A DNA stretch of 64,000 bases from Strix aluco (Eukaryota > Chordata > Aves > Strigiformes > Strigidae), in NCBI RefSeq assembly GCF_031877795.1, contig NC_133971.1, positions 96,080,154 to 96,144,153 of the forward strand. The letters run 5' to 3'. Positions 25,342 to 38,600 of this stretch are shown one piece after another (position 1 is the first letter of the stretch; each line of letters opens with the position of its first letter). The position numbers were made by a program, and so were the translations under genes. The notes beneath the pieces were generated by a model that was not told the DNA's origin, made no database searches, and was given only the letters and a program-made list of their open reading frames with translations.

Positions 25342-25497
25342 TCAGAACCAGACTTTGGCCTCTTGAGGGATCTGCTCGGTAGAGCCCTGGAGGGAAGCGA
25401 GGCCCCAGCAAGCTGGTTAATGCTCAGGGGTCTGTCCCCTCCTCCAGGCTCAGGAGCGACTCGTCCCACCAGAGCGAGCACCAGGAGGCTGCAGGGA
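25342..25497 (+). mobile_element. CR1 internal (ORF2) fragment
   Basis: Matches, from memory, the CR1 ORF2 segment just after the endonuclease domain: GAAGCGAGGCCCCAGCAAGC, then CTGGTTAATGCTC and CCTCCAGGCTCAGGAGCG. It is a non-functional relic next to the CR1 tail at 25064-25341, in the same orientation, so it is a separate insertion or a rearranged piece. Confidence 0.6.
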
Positions 25498-26002
25498 TGA
25501 TACATTCACATTCTGAGCTTCAGCGGCCTGGCCTGGCCTGCTGCTGCTGGAGAATCCTGCAATGGGTGAGTCTCGGACACAAGTGGATCTTACACTATGG
25601 AAAGTGCTGATGCTCAAGTCAGCACCGAGGTATTCTAGTGGTGTATCTCAAAAACACTCTCCTAAATCCAGTTACAAACCAGCTGGTAAAGAAAAAAACA
25701 CCCTGTAACTTTTTCAAGTGGAGTTTGCTGCAGGTTAAGTTGTTAACCCTTAGGACACTGGAAGTCTCCTCTCATTTTATTACTTGCAACATTCCTTGCC
25801 CATACCAAGTATTTTGAATACCATACCTAAAAAGCACCATGACTATAGTGTTTTCCCAACACAGGATTTGGCTAGCTCGGGACGTTTGCCCCCCGGCCAC
25901 GCCTGTGTAAAACAGAAACCATAGGGGAAAGCAGCCACGGGCTCTTGACCTACCGATTCTGCTGTGGGGCCATTTCATGGCTCCCAGCATTGCAAAGTGC
26001 TC

Positions 26003-26510
26003 GGTTCAGTTTTGGGCCCCTCACTCCAAAAAGGCCATTGAATAACTCGAGCGTGTCCAGAGAAGGGCAACGGAGCTGGTGCAGGGTCTGGAGCACAGGT
26101 GTGATGGGGAGCGGCTGAGGGAACTGGGGGGGTTTAGTGTGGAGAAGAGGAGGCTGAGGGGAGACCTCATGGCCCTCTCCAACTCCCTGAAAGGAGGGTG
26201 CAGAGAGGGGGGATGAGTCTCTTGAGCCAAGGAACCAGCGCCAGGCCAAGAGGGAATGGCCTCAAGCTGCGCCAGGGCAGGCTCAGACTGGCTCTTAGGA
26301 AGGATTTCTTTGCAGAAGGGGTTGTTGGGCGTTGGAATGGGCTGCCCAGGGCAGGGGGGGAGTCCCCATCCCTGGAGGGGTTGAAGAGTCGGGTTGACCC
26401 AGCGCTGAGGGATCTGGTGGAGTTGGGAACGGTCAGTGTGAGGTTCATGGTTGGGCTGGAGGAGCTTCAAGGGCTTTTCCAACCAAGATGATTCTGTGAT
26501 TATTCTGTGA
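26003..26510 (+). mobile_element. CR1 LINE 3' fragment, plus orientation
   Basis: Begins GGTTCAGTTTTGGGCCCCTC and ends GGGCTTTTCCAACCAAGATG plus an ATTCTGTGA tail. It is the inverted partner of 11111-11664 and 5'-truncated at 26003. Confidence 0.9.
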
Positions 26511-29424
26511 AGCTGGCCTGAGAAAAAGAAGAGTCTGCATTTCTGCTTCTTTATCACCCCTGACCGTACTCTTGATTTCCTCCTCACCACCTTTTAAGAG
26601 GACGTGTCACGTTAGGTCTCCTGTTGCCTGCAAAACCTTACAAGCATCGTCAGCTAACCGAGATGACAGAAGTAGGAAATGTGGTATTTTGAAGGAATCG
26701 GGCAGATGAAAGATGTACCTCCTTGACCACAAGCACTTTTTCAGGCTTTAGCTTCTAACCATTATTACTTCTTGTATTTTCTCCATTAATTTAGAAGCCA
26801 AATGATATTTAGAGGTTAGTCTTCTTATACCTCAAACTCTTATCAGAACTAAAAACATTGAGGCCTATAAACATGAAAATAAACAACCTCTCTGGTGCTG
26901 TATTTGCTCTCTCTAGCAGCCTTTAGATGAAGTCCAGCAGCTCTCTGGTAATATATGCTTATTAATCTCAACACACAAGTGACATAAAGGATGAAGACGA
27001 GACAAGCCTGCATCAAAGGCTCCCAGTGTACGGTGTCTGCTAGCAATTCCAGCCCCAAGCTCAGCCTTTCCAGTGCACCCACGCAGGAACAGTTTACACG
27101 GCGAGACTCTACACTGCGGATCAGTTCCGTGGCGCAGCCCCCACGCCGGCCAGCGTGCTCGGTCCGGGCGAGCCCCAGGACTGAAGAGCCTCTTGGCATT
27201 TAAAGACACTGAGCGAACCTCTGGGAGCAGCCTGGCAGCCCTGAAGGAAGCAAAAGAAGGTTCCAGCTAAAACTATTTAAACGACCGGCTGAACTAGGCT
27301 GTTTGCTGTGAGATACATGTTGCACCCACCCATTTTCAGCAACCTGTCAGTATTTCACCGGAACTTCAACCCATCAACCTTCGCCAGGAACGAAGCAGCA
27401 AGGGGTGGGCTGGCTGGAGGGGGTCAAGGGGACAGGAGTGCCATCAAAGCCAGGCCAGACCTTGCTTGTGCGTCAAAGCACAGAAATAATTTTGCACACA
27501 TGTGCCGCTTGCCTCAGGAGCAGTTCTGAGCACTGCAGCAGCTTATTTCACCCGCCTGTCCCAAACCAAGGCCAGCCTCAGGACACAGAAATAAGCCGAG
27601 CTGGGAACCGATCTCGCCTAACGACAGCGAACGTTGGTCACCCGTACCTTGGACTAGCAACACATTCCAGCGCCAAGAGCCTCTGCACTGAACACAAGCA
27701 GCGTTACGTCCCCTTTTAGGACTCCTCAAAACAGACCAACTTCTCAGTGAGGGTTTTCCCACCAAGACCAGAAGCCCAGGGCAAGCAGCTGCACGGTAAG
27801 CACCGGTCCTACGAGATCCCCCGCAGCACCAACACCGCCCGAGGGTAACACTGCTTCCAACGATTGCGGCCTAACACTGCAGGTTTGGGAGTTTTAGCTC
27901 CTGGTGCAGAATTCTACCCCGTTTTCCATCAAGTGAAACATGTGACAGTTACCTCTAAACATTTATTTAGATCTATGTACATAGTATCATCATGGAAGAT
28001 ATGCATCATGCAACCAAGGAAATCACAGAAGAGTCTCATAAACAATATAAATTTGACTAATCTTTTACAAAGATGAGAATCACTAGGTTATCAAATCTCT
28101 CAGGTATAAATATTATGAGGTAAGCAATACTTAAGATGAGGCACTTAAACAATAACCCAAAAGGTAATTAGTGTACAAAATTATAAACAGAAACAGTTAT
28201 TCATATTGCCCTCAGTTATATTCAAAAATGATTTATCTTCTATATACAGTGTTACATGCCTTACACCCCCCGCTGAAGCAAAACACGACGGAAGTAGAAA
28301 GAAACCAAGTCATCAGCACGTGCCACTGACTGAACATACAGGTAGAGGAGGCTCCTGGAGCACGCAACGGAACCGTGGAAAAAAAGTGCCTCGCAAAGAA
28401 TTTTTTTCTAGACAATGCCCGGTTTTCTGTTTGGAGAAAATATCTGTGCTAACAGAAAGTTAAACTTGGTATTAACATACAAATGCGCCAAGCCAGAAGA
28501 GAACCACCCTACTGTGTTCAAGGAGGGAATGCCAATTAGGACAGGATTTAAGCCTTAGTGGGATTTATGGTAATTAGAAATGTAACAAATTTAACTTTAC
28601 AAAGAAATTAATTATGCCAATTAAAACACTTAGCAAGTTTTACTGGGAATTTATACAGTATTATATGTATATGGTGCTGATCAATGCCCGACTTATTAAG
28701 ATTACTCAGGGCACCCATCCAAAGAAATTTACCATAGTAGTATAGGAATTCCAATTAAGATGTAAAATTAGTATGTGCAATAAGCACTTCCTTATCACGA
28801 TCCAGAGAGGAAAAACACCCAATAAAAGAAATAAGCAATTTATGTTCAGGTGGGGCGCACAAACATCTAAATCCCCCTAACTGCACAGCTTGCTCGAGTC
28901 TGCCTGGGAAACGAGGTCAATATTTTCTAATAATATTAAAAAACCAAACATTTTCAAAGGACTCAAGAATTCTCAGTGCTGAACAGCTTGCATCAGCACG
29001 CCGTTTGTGACAAATCTGCAAGTTAATGGAACGGTGACTTAAAATGGGCTCCCTCCCCGGCTTCTTGAGGTGGGGAGGGAAATGGAAATTTCCCAACCAG
29101 GCGAAGTTACTCCTATCTGAGGAGTATCTGTATTTGAGGGAACAATGATCCTAAGCTCCCTCGGTCTTACAACAGAGTAGCTCGGATTTTATTTTTAGAT
29201 GGCAGTCTATGTTTTACTTCCATCTGACATTTTAAACTCTCTGAACAAACGCGAGCGACATTCTGTCTTCTGTCTCTAAAGATAAGCCGGCTGAGTTGTG
29301 AAGTTTAAATGGAACAAAGGAAGAGCCACAGTTACTAGAATAACAAAATTAAACTTGGCAAAAGTAATGAATTTTATTTACAAATACATGTCCGAGGACT
29401 ACAACAGAAACACACTAGGGAAAC
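26511..29424. other. Region between the CR1 copy and TXNL1; possible long 3' UTR
   Basis: 27.9-29.4 kb is AT-rich with no repeat, compatible with an extended TXNL1 3' UTR ending near the minus-strand AATAAA at 27962-27967. 26.5-27.9 kb shows nothing recognisable. Confidence 0.4.
29373..29378 (-). terminator. Alternative poly(A) signal AATAAA of TXNL1
   Basis: A second minus-strand AATAAA about 200 nt after the stop, followed by U-rich sequence. It is a plausible alternative cleavage site. Choice between the two needs transcript data. Confidence 0.35.
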
Positions 29425-29574
29425 TCCATCTCAACAAAAGCAATGATTTATTGGTAATGGCATTAAACGAAACAGATTGACAGTCTCTGGTTATGGTCAA
29501 GCAATTATCCAGGAGTTGTAGATAAAAGTGAAGATCTCTTTGATTGCGTAAGGCCTTCCAGTGTCTTTCGTGTC
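29425..29574 (-). other. TXNL1: TXNL1 3' untranslated region (minimal extent)
   Basis: The 3' UTR follows the TAG at 29575. The nearest canonical poly(A) signal on the minus strand is at 29447-29452. Longer forms could use signals at 29373-29378, 29188-29193 or 27962-27967. The AT-rich, repeat-free stretch 27.9-29.4 kb would suit a long 3' UTR, but the sequence alone does not decide the end. Confidence 0.6.
29447..29452 (-). terminator. Candidate poly(A) signal AATAAA of TXNL1
   Basis: AATAAA on the minus strand about 123 nt after the TXNL1 stop. A GU-rich stretch (TGTGTTTCTGTTGTAG) lies about 30-45 nt further downstream, as expected for a cleavage site near 29430. Confidence 0.5.
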
Positions 29575-29604
29575 CTAGTGGCTCTCTCCTTTTTTGCCAA
29601 CTAC
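29575..29604 (-). CDS. TXNL1: TXNL1 coding exon 8 (last nine residues)
   Basis: Encodes residues 281-289, VVGKKGESH, and a TAG stop, preceded by the acceptor CTCTTACCAG. The nine residues match the known TXNL1 C-terminus. The exon lies 6.8 kb from exon 7 and has only 30 coding bases, so it is visible only by homology. Confidence 0.93.
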   Translation of the reverse strand, partial: VVGKKGESH

Positions 29605-32600
29605 CTGGTAAGAGAAAACCAGAAATAACGTTTAACCAAAAAAGTCCTGCCAAGTTGAAGTCCGTCACAAAATAAACAAGCGCAACTGAATTTTCAGCTA
29701 AGTTAATGCATTTGAGCATGCCTTATGCTGTGAGTCCCTCTAAAGGGTTAAGAGGGGTGCAGGACACACAAGACACCTTCTCTCTAGTACTCATACAGGC
29801 AGCAAAGTGTCAGTCTCCTTTTGAGAAGGGTTAGAAGACAGTGACTGCAACGGAACAGACCACACTTCGAAGTAGGGTGCTCGACACCAAGCATTCAGCC
29901 CGAGCACACTGTATCAAATATGACAGCGGGAAGGGAACCGCTGGGGGCTCAAGTACAAGTGTGTTCACTGCCACGGCCCTCGCCGAGAACATTCACCTTC
30001 TAACGCAGCTCAGACCTATAAAGACATCTGGAAGTCACCTGATTTTCAGTTATTTCTTGTCAAAACTTTTTTTTTTTTCTCCTTACCAAGTCTCCTTCCA
30101 ATCTCCAATCCTGCCAACTCCACCTGGAATCAGAGTCAGCTTAGTGCTTCCCTCTCCTGAACAGATCAGCGCTGCTACAGGCTCAGGTGAGGCGACCTGC
30201 CAGCCGAGAGCAAGGGCAAGGCCAGCGCTCGAGGCGGCTCGGCAGGCCGGGCCAGCACAGCTCCCTGCCGAGGGGCAGCCAGCCCCCTTCGTCACAGAAC
30301 TCAACACCAAATCCCCAGAGCAGAAAACGAGGCCGTTTTAGTCACTTTCCTGAAAAGATCCAGACATCATTCTAGTGCTCTTGCAGACCCTTGAAAAAAA
30401 TAGCCATTTATAAGCCAAACCAAAATAAAAAGAAAGGAAGTCTTCAAGTTTAAGGCTCCAAGCTGCAGGAAGGACTTGGGGCAAGGCACCGACTCCCAGT
30501 TTGTTTCTGTTTAACTGGGGCAGCACTTACGGCTCTGACAAGGCGTAGTCGGAATTCACACCAACGGAGATCTGAAGATGACACTACTGGAACACAGAAT
30601 TTCCCACTACTACTCACGATAATGCTGAAAACAAAGGACTAAACCTTTCTTGGTATTCTAACCAACTGACTGCTATGGCAAATGTGTCAAGTATTAATTA
30701 CCTCAGCAGTTAAGTGACAATACACCACCCAAGATTCATATATTCAGCCATGGAATATAGAACTAGGGGGAAAACCAGAATAAACAAAACACCCTGAGCC
30801 CTGAACTAGGGGAGTGTCACAGACCCACTGGAAGCATTCGTCCGGATCCTTCCCTTTTTTCATTTCTTGTCAAATTTCAAGGGGGAAAATTTTTCACTGT
30901 CCAGCTGCTTTTGGTCAGCTGAGTTATCACTGCAAAGTAATTGAGATCTACTGATGAAAAGTACTTTTAAAGACCATTTTCACCTCCAAGCAACCCTTGA
31001 CCAGGAGCATTTCACCAAGCTGTAATTTCAACCTAATGCTTAAGGGTCAGGAAAATTCCAATCTGACAACATAACAAAAGAAGGAAAAAAATCAGAAGCC
31101 CAAGTACTTGCATTAAGATCCAATTAATCAAGTTAAAAAAAAAAAAATCAGTTAAACTTGTCAAGAAGCAGTATTTATTCTTTGTGTGTTTCCAAAGCAC
31201 CAAACTGTGTTCACACACAGATTAAGGAAAAAAGAAAAAAAAAAAACAGAAAAAATTAAAGAAAAAACACAGTTAAAAGATTAAAGATTAGGTGTTAGCA
31301 AGTGTGGCACATCAAGGACAAATATTGCTATACCAGTCTGAGGCAGAGATTGACAACTCGCCCATGTGTATTATCTGTGAAAAATCACACCAATATAGAT
31401 ATTTTATTATCACAGGGGAAAGAAATCCATTTTCTGAGCATCCCACTCCACCTTCCCAAAAGGAAATGGGCTATTTAAACTGCAACCAAACAACTGTCAT
31501 TATTCTTTCCTCAGAAGTAGATCCATTTTCCTTCCTTTTACAGAAACAGCTGCCACCTAGTGCATTCCAAGGTAGCAGTTACAGCCTGGAATTCCCACGC
31601 AGAAGATGAGGGGTTTGGAGCAGGTTTTTCTTCGGGCGCTCGGCTGTTTCCCAAGCTTCAGGCCAGAGCGTGACAAACCCACAACCAACTCCATGGTTCG
31701 TCACCAGGAGTGACACCTTAATACTGAACCTCCTGGAACAGAGTTGGGTCTGTTTGCTTGGTTTTATATATATATATAAAAGAGATCGAGCAAGTAAAAT
31801 TAGTAGGATGCTGTTGGAAAATCCTAATCAGGCCACGTATGTACAAACACTCACCAACTCCTCGCTGTCTTCCCTGCACAGCCGCCCAGTGCCAGCGGAG
31901 GGACAAAAAGAGCAGCACTTTGCAGCCCCTGCTGGCCTGCCTACTGCAGGGCCTCGACAAAGAGCAGCACTAAGCTCCACTAAGACGTTAAAAAACTCAA
32001 GCCCTGGTAGAGCATTTCACAAGCTGCATCTCAAACGGCTTTACAAATTCAACACAGGCTGAGAAATCAGTTATGGAAAATAATTTGTAAAAGTACGGTA
32101 TGGTATGACTTTAAAGTGTTCAGGGTAACAGCAGGACAGAAATTTGATAGGACTGACAGGTAAAGAGAAGTGTTTAAGGTAAGATTTGGAGCGGGGAGTG
32201 GAGGGGAAAGATGAGTTGATGAGTCAGAAGGTAGAGAAGGCTTTTCCTGATGGTAGAAGGTGCAGAGAAGGCGGCTCTCGCATCAGTGTTGAGATTGTGG
32301 AAAGGGTGAAAGATGCTAGATGAGCAGAGGGAGCAAGGGAGGGAGCAGTGCAAGACCACTTCAATCTTATTATTACTTTTTAATTTCTTCTGCCTTTTTA
32401 GTTCTTTAGAAATGGGAAGTTAAGCTGAAAAACAAACAAACAACATGTTACAAGAAAAAAAAAAGCAGCAGCATGTAGTGCAATTAAGCAGTTCTGAGTA
32501 GAAAGAAAACGTCCGTTCAAGAGGGGACAAGAACATGTCCCACACCCTGTCAGTATTCATCTATGCCCCACCTCAACACTGAGCAGCAGCAGGTTTTATT

Positions 32601-35600
32601 CGTTAATACCAGAAAGAAACAACAGCTATATTGGACACCAACAGTTGCACACTCTTCCAAAAACAAAAGCATGTTTACAAGTTCCCCCCCAAGATTCACA
32701 GGAACCCACCTAACACTAAGCCATCAACCAACCATAAAAAACCCCACAGAACTTGCACCTTTACCCTTCCAGCTGTCTGCCCAAAGCAGTCTGAGCATCT
32801 TGCAGTACCAGAAGCAAATCTCAAACGCCATCTACTACGACCCAAACGCACTCTACTAGAGGAGTCTGCGTGCTCAGTTACACCTTCAGTCAGACCCCAC
32901 GTGGCCAAGGAACAGCAGCATAAACACTTCTCATGTTAAGCATGTTTTTTTAAAATCAAACATGCCTTTAAGTCAAGCTTCTCCAAAAGCATTTCAGAAT
33001 ATATTAAATACATCTAGGAAGGGAGTATTCACCCCAGTTCTCTGCTATAGAGGGCCTCTTCATTTAAACAGTGCAAAGAATAGGTCTCTCCCCACTACTC
33101 TCTGTGCTTAACTCCCTACACTGCAGTCTGTTCAAAGCAGAGTTTTTTCCTTGCTGTCCCTCTTTTCCATCACTCCAAAGACTCCCCCCTCCTCCCCAGA
33201 GGATTAAAATCAAGCTGTGCAAGGAGCAGGATACACACAACACATTAAAACAAGTTTGAAAGCTGCTTTTCTAACTTTCCTCACTCAATCCAGCAATACC
33301 AACTGCATGAGAGAAAATGAGACATTTTTGCAGCGAGACCAGTCAGTGAGTGGAACAACCTCCGCAGGGACGTGGCAGAGTCCCTGTCACTGGAGGTTTG
33401 AGGGGCTGGATAACCTCATCCTGGCTCCCTTGTCCAGACAAGGGTGGATCGGGTCATCGTTGGAGGTCCCTTCAACCTGGGCTGTTCCATGAGTCTATAT
33501 ATGTCCAAACTAATTTGAGGCCCAAAAAATCACTAAAGGAGGACTGACTTAACAACACCTGCTTAGTACTGCTGTTATTTTTCAGAGTAGATGAGTTTCA
33601 GCTTCCTATGTGACGGTGTAAGTCCTGCAAACAATGCCTCATTTTTATTAGCCACACAAAGTGACTCCCTGGCCCCGAAGAGGCCAATCTTCTCACAGCC
33701 AGCACCGTCCGAGCCAACAGGAGCTTTCCGCAGCTGCCTGAAGGACACGGGACCCGCACTTACACACTTTACTCATCAACTGCTGAGCGGGTGGCTGCTG
33801 TAACTAAAGCCTGTGTTCAGATCCCTCCCTCCCCAGTAGGGAGGCAAAACACATCAGCCTGATCCTTCACAGAATTCATTCAAACCGATGCGCTGGGTTT
33901 ATTTTCACTTGGCAACTGAGCGTGCGTGCAGTCGCCTGAGCAGCGATGTGATCCCCGCCACAACGTGGCTGGAATCACGTTCATGGCCACTTCTTCATTC
34001 AAGCCCTTCAGATATTTAACAGATTCTTACAAACACTTAAACTCAGGGTAAAAAGCATTCCCCTGTCTTGTTAATCATACTGCAATACTATTTCTATCCT
34101 CATTAGAAGAGAAATATGAACAGTAGAGACAGACTGAGATGAGGGAGTGAGACAGATGAAAGCAGTGAGGAGCAGTGTGGGTAACTACTCAAGGAGATGA
34201 AAAGAAAAGTAAGGTTTCCCAGTTAATCTACAAAGCTAAATATAATTAATGCCCAATACTATATTAAAGTTTCAGCACTGGAAGAGAGGAAACAAAAGTT
34301 AAAATTCCTAAGAGCACTGCAACTCTGCCAGACTACACATCCCATTTGTTCCGATGAAATATTTTAACAGCCTAATATTAAAACTACATGTTCAGGAAGC
34401 AAAACAGGAATATTACATATAGTGGGGATGAGTATGGGAACGGAGGCAGGATTAGCCACCTCATAACCCAGCAGCCCCTGCTCCTCTTTCCAGGCCGTTG
34501 TGAGCAGTTCCCCAGCCCCGTGACGCCACCAGCAGTGCCAACACCGCGGTGCTGTTCGGTGCCTACCCGGGGGTCTGTGCCCCCTCCCCATCCGTTCACA
34601 CGGGCGTCACGCGACACAAAGGCACGCTCCTCGATGGCACCAAGGCATTTCCCTGCAACCCTGAAGGAAACCAAAACTTAACTGGCACAGTATTTACCAG
34701 GCTGTACAGCAGCTTCCAGGCATCCACACTGCATCTAGAACCAGGAGAGATCTGTGAGTCCCCTCTACCTACCTCAGAGGGACGAGATGCCTGCAGAGCC
34801 ACGCTAGGGCTGGGTGAGGGCACGTGTGAATTAAGAAGCCCACTGCCCCCCCAAAACATGGGCTGGAGCTCAGCTTGTTCCAGCAGTCAGGTCCAGGCTA
34901 CAGCAGTACTTCAGTCCTGGGCCCAAACCGTTTGGCCATGCAACTTAAATACTGTAGGAAACGCACCTTGTGCGGCCTCAACACTGGTCTCAAACCCATG
35001 TAATGTTCTGCAAAAGTCTGGACTGCTTTACCAAGCACACCCCAATCAGGATTATCAATTAGAAATAATAAATCACTACTTCAACAATCAGAAGGTCAGG
35101 CTTAAAGAGTGCACTTGTTGAAAATAAACTTTCAGCACTTTTGAAAGCAAAACTAATTTACAGAGAACTGAAAGTGAGACAGAGATCCAATACCGAGTCC
35201 GAGTCCCATCCATCCCTCTCCCAACAATAACCAGCAAGTACTGCAGATTAATAATGCTGTTAAAATAGGGATTGCACAACTCGTTGCAGGGGTGCCCTAA
35301 TGCCACAATGCTGACAAAAAGAGCCATATAAAACAGAAAACGTAAGCAGATTGCAAATCAATTAACGTACTTCTAGTCCTGGGAGAATTGGAAGTGCTAT
35401 ATTAGGAAGGTCTAAAACTGATACCCAGTTAATTTTAGTACATTAGAACAACTTTTTCAATTACTTCAAGTTTCATGGAAAGGCAGCAAAACTGGTTAAA
35501 CTTCTATTTATTAACTTAATCGTTACCTGCAAAGATATGAAGTTTTACATGTAGAAGTTAAGATCAAGTTTTGATGTTAAAAATTCCAGGTACGTGACAT

Positions 35601-38600
35601 GTCGGTGAGCGTTAGTGTTTTTAACCTTCTGAAGTTATAGGTTATTTGGATAATAAATTGTGGTGCCTTCAGTGTTACTGGTCACCAACACAGCAGTTTG
35701 TATGCAAGTGTTACAGCAGTATTTGCCCTTTTACAGAGGCTACTAAGTTTTAAAGCAGCTTATTTTAAAAAGCCTTATTACATTTTGACAAAGTTGTAAG
35801 TAGCTTTGAAGTTTCAAAACTTTCAAACCCGTTTCACATTCTCAAAAAAAAAAAATCAGGAATTGAGTGCCTTGTTGTTCAGCACTAGTGTGTCTGAAGT
35901 CAGCGTAACAAGCTGTTTGCTTCATTTCCTCTTTAAAAAGCAGGTATGTTTAATATAACAGACACCTTGTGAGCAAATATTTTTCAGATCTCAGGCTTAT
36001 TTTATGTTGCCCAGTGCATAAAGTCCTTCAAAGTAGAAGCCACGTCAATCACAAGGAGCCTGTTTAATTTGTACAAGCAATTGCTTCTCTACTTCCTGAA
36101 CACCATCAGAAAGCAAGTTCAAAACCAGGACATAAATCTCACAGCTGTTAAAAAAATAACATTGTCTGTAGCGTATATAACTTGACAGTCCCTCAAGTTT
36201 TCACATATGCATTCTGATCATTTTTACACAGTTGATGAACAGAAGTTGTAAGCAAGACCAAAGATCTGCAAAAGAAAGCTGCACATTTTCTTCTGGATGC
36301 TAAAGCTACCTTAAGTTGTGGAATTCTAGTAACAACCAAGTGTATTTGTTCTGTCAACCCATTTTTGAGGCGGTTTAAAACATTCAAAAGTGCTTTTAAA
36401 GAAAGAGGACTCACTCGCTTGAAGTCATTCATATTTGTTGCTTGGACTGGAGTTCCAATAAACGTGAAGTATGTAATTCTTGTTGTCTCTTCATCACCAT
36501 GATTAGACTGGACAAACAACTAAAGAAAAAAAACACCCAAACACAAGAGTTAAGGGAAACTGTCCATTGCTGAATTAATACATAAAACATAAGGTGCCCA
36601 AGATTTTTGAACTAACCAAATTAACACTTTTCCCTATTATAAAGGCTTCTGTAAGTTTAGATAAGCTACTGTCCTCTTATTTTAAATAACGATCATATAG
36701 AATGCTACTATTTTCCTGGTAGTTTGTTAAAAAACCCCACACAGCTTGGATTTTCCCACTTCTGACCCAGGACCACATTCAGCAAGCAAAAACAGGATCT
36801 AAGAAGTCACAATTTACTGGAATCTGACGTGAAGTTAAGTATCAATTTAACTATGTTTGCTGAGGCCCCTAAGACTACTTGTGTGCAGTTTACTACTACA
36901 GCTTGCATAATTACATGTTTTACGGCACAAGTACTAGCTCTATGAAGTTATTTTAGGGTTTCAAACAAATATCAAGCTTCTTTTGAGATACAGACTAAGG
37001 AATTATTGCTGGAACCATGACACTTTTTAAAGTGGACAAATGAAAGAACAATTTTTTTATGTGCAGTAGTATTTGTAAGGAACTTGGAGTTAGAAGAGCA
37101 ATGAGGTGTTTGCAGATCTTTCCACACTTTACTGTGAGTGTGGAGAAAGGAGGAACAAGGAAGCGAGTAGTGGCATCAGAAGCAGAGGAACAGAAGGAGA
37201 GGGAGGACGAGAGGCAGCAAGGGACGGCATCACGCCCCTTCCACAAGCCACAGCCTGTATCTACGAAGACGCCCGTTCTGCCTCAGAACTGCCCGTGCCA
37301 CAGGCCGCCCAGTGCTGGAGGGTACGCGCTGCTACGGCCTTGCCCTATACGTAAATTTATTTGTGCCACCACCACGTGCTCCCAAGTGTGTGATCAGCCA
37401 GAGGGACTGCTGATCTAAACCCATACAGACATTCACCCCTCCAAGCAGCTTCCCTGCAGCTGGAAGAGCCTGTATTTTCCTACACAAACAAGATGTGTGA
37501 AAGATGAGGGTTGAGACGCTGAGGAAAGTGCTGTTCTGACAGAAAGGAACAGAAAAGCGTGTCAAGGCTCGGCTTTTGTCGAACAGGTGAACTGCAATGT
37601 GTGCAGAGATTCTGTCTCAGCAGCGATGTGAAAAGTTCAACAAGTACAGAGGAAAACAAATGCCACTGAAGTGGCAGTAATGAAGAGAAACACACAACAA
37701 ACAGGGAAAAACAGCATTAGATACACTCAGTTATATGGATTAGTAACTACAGGGTATAGAATTAATAAACCAGGTAAGTTACAACTGACAAACCTAGCAG
37801 TGATACATACAAATGAAGTATGAACTTGCTAACAGCGACACAGGAATGTTCAACCAGTATTTCTCATTATACATGGCAGAAAAGCCGGGTAATTTGCGTA
37901 CGTGACAACTGTGCCTCCTCCAGTTCATTAGGAACCAAACGGGAGGTTGTTACCCACAGCACTCTGCAGGCGAGCAGAGCGTCATCGCCTGCACCGGGAA
38001 GCCAGGTAGTGGCCAAGAAGACCGACCATCTCGGTTTTAGGAAGTCTTAACTACAGAACCCAGGTTTAGCTGGGAAACTAGGGGAGTGCCACTGCAGTGC
38101 CCACACGCAATGAGTGCAAACAAGCAGAGCATCTATTTAATCACCTTATCGCTCGTCTAGTGTTTGCACATCATCTTGTCTAAAGCTGACACCGGATTTT
38201 ATTAAAGAACAAATACGTAACTTGTACTTGTCAGCACAGCTTTGTAGAATATGAGCTTATGTCACCGATCTCCATTTCATTTGGGGGAGGATAAAGCTGG
38301 TCACAAAGGTAACTCCATAGAAATAACTGACGTGAAAAGGAGTTATTTAGGTTTGCTTCTCATTACCTTTAAAATAATTGCTAATAAAACACTGCTAAAC
38401 ATGGAAGTAGCTGACTGATCTAAAATTCAGTACACAAATAGCAATGCAGAAATTTCCTAGAAACTTTTTTACAGAAGAACTGTGATGAAAAGATTGAGGG
38501 TGGATCAATGTTTTGGAGTTACAGGTAACTCAATAAGCAGCTGGTGACTTCTGTGGCCAGCCCACTAAAATATAGTTTAATTCAATCAACTACAAGTCCG

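Noticed and set aside
24539-25411. 290-codon minus-strand frame over the CpG island
   Set aside because: It runs through CR1 sequence antisense and CpG-rich DNA. The composition explains the lack of stops, so only the island itself is reported.
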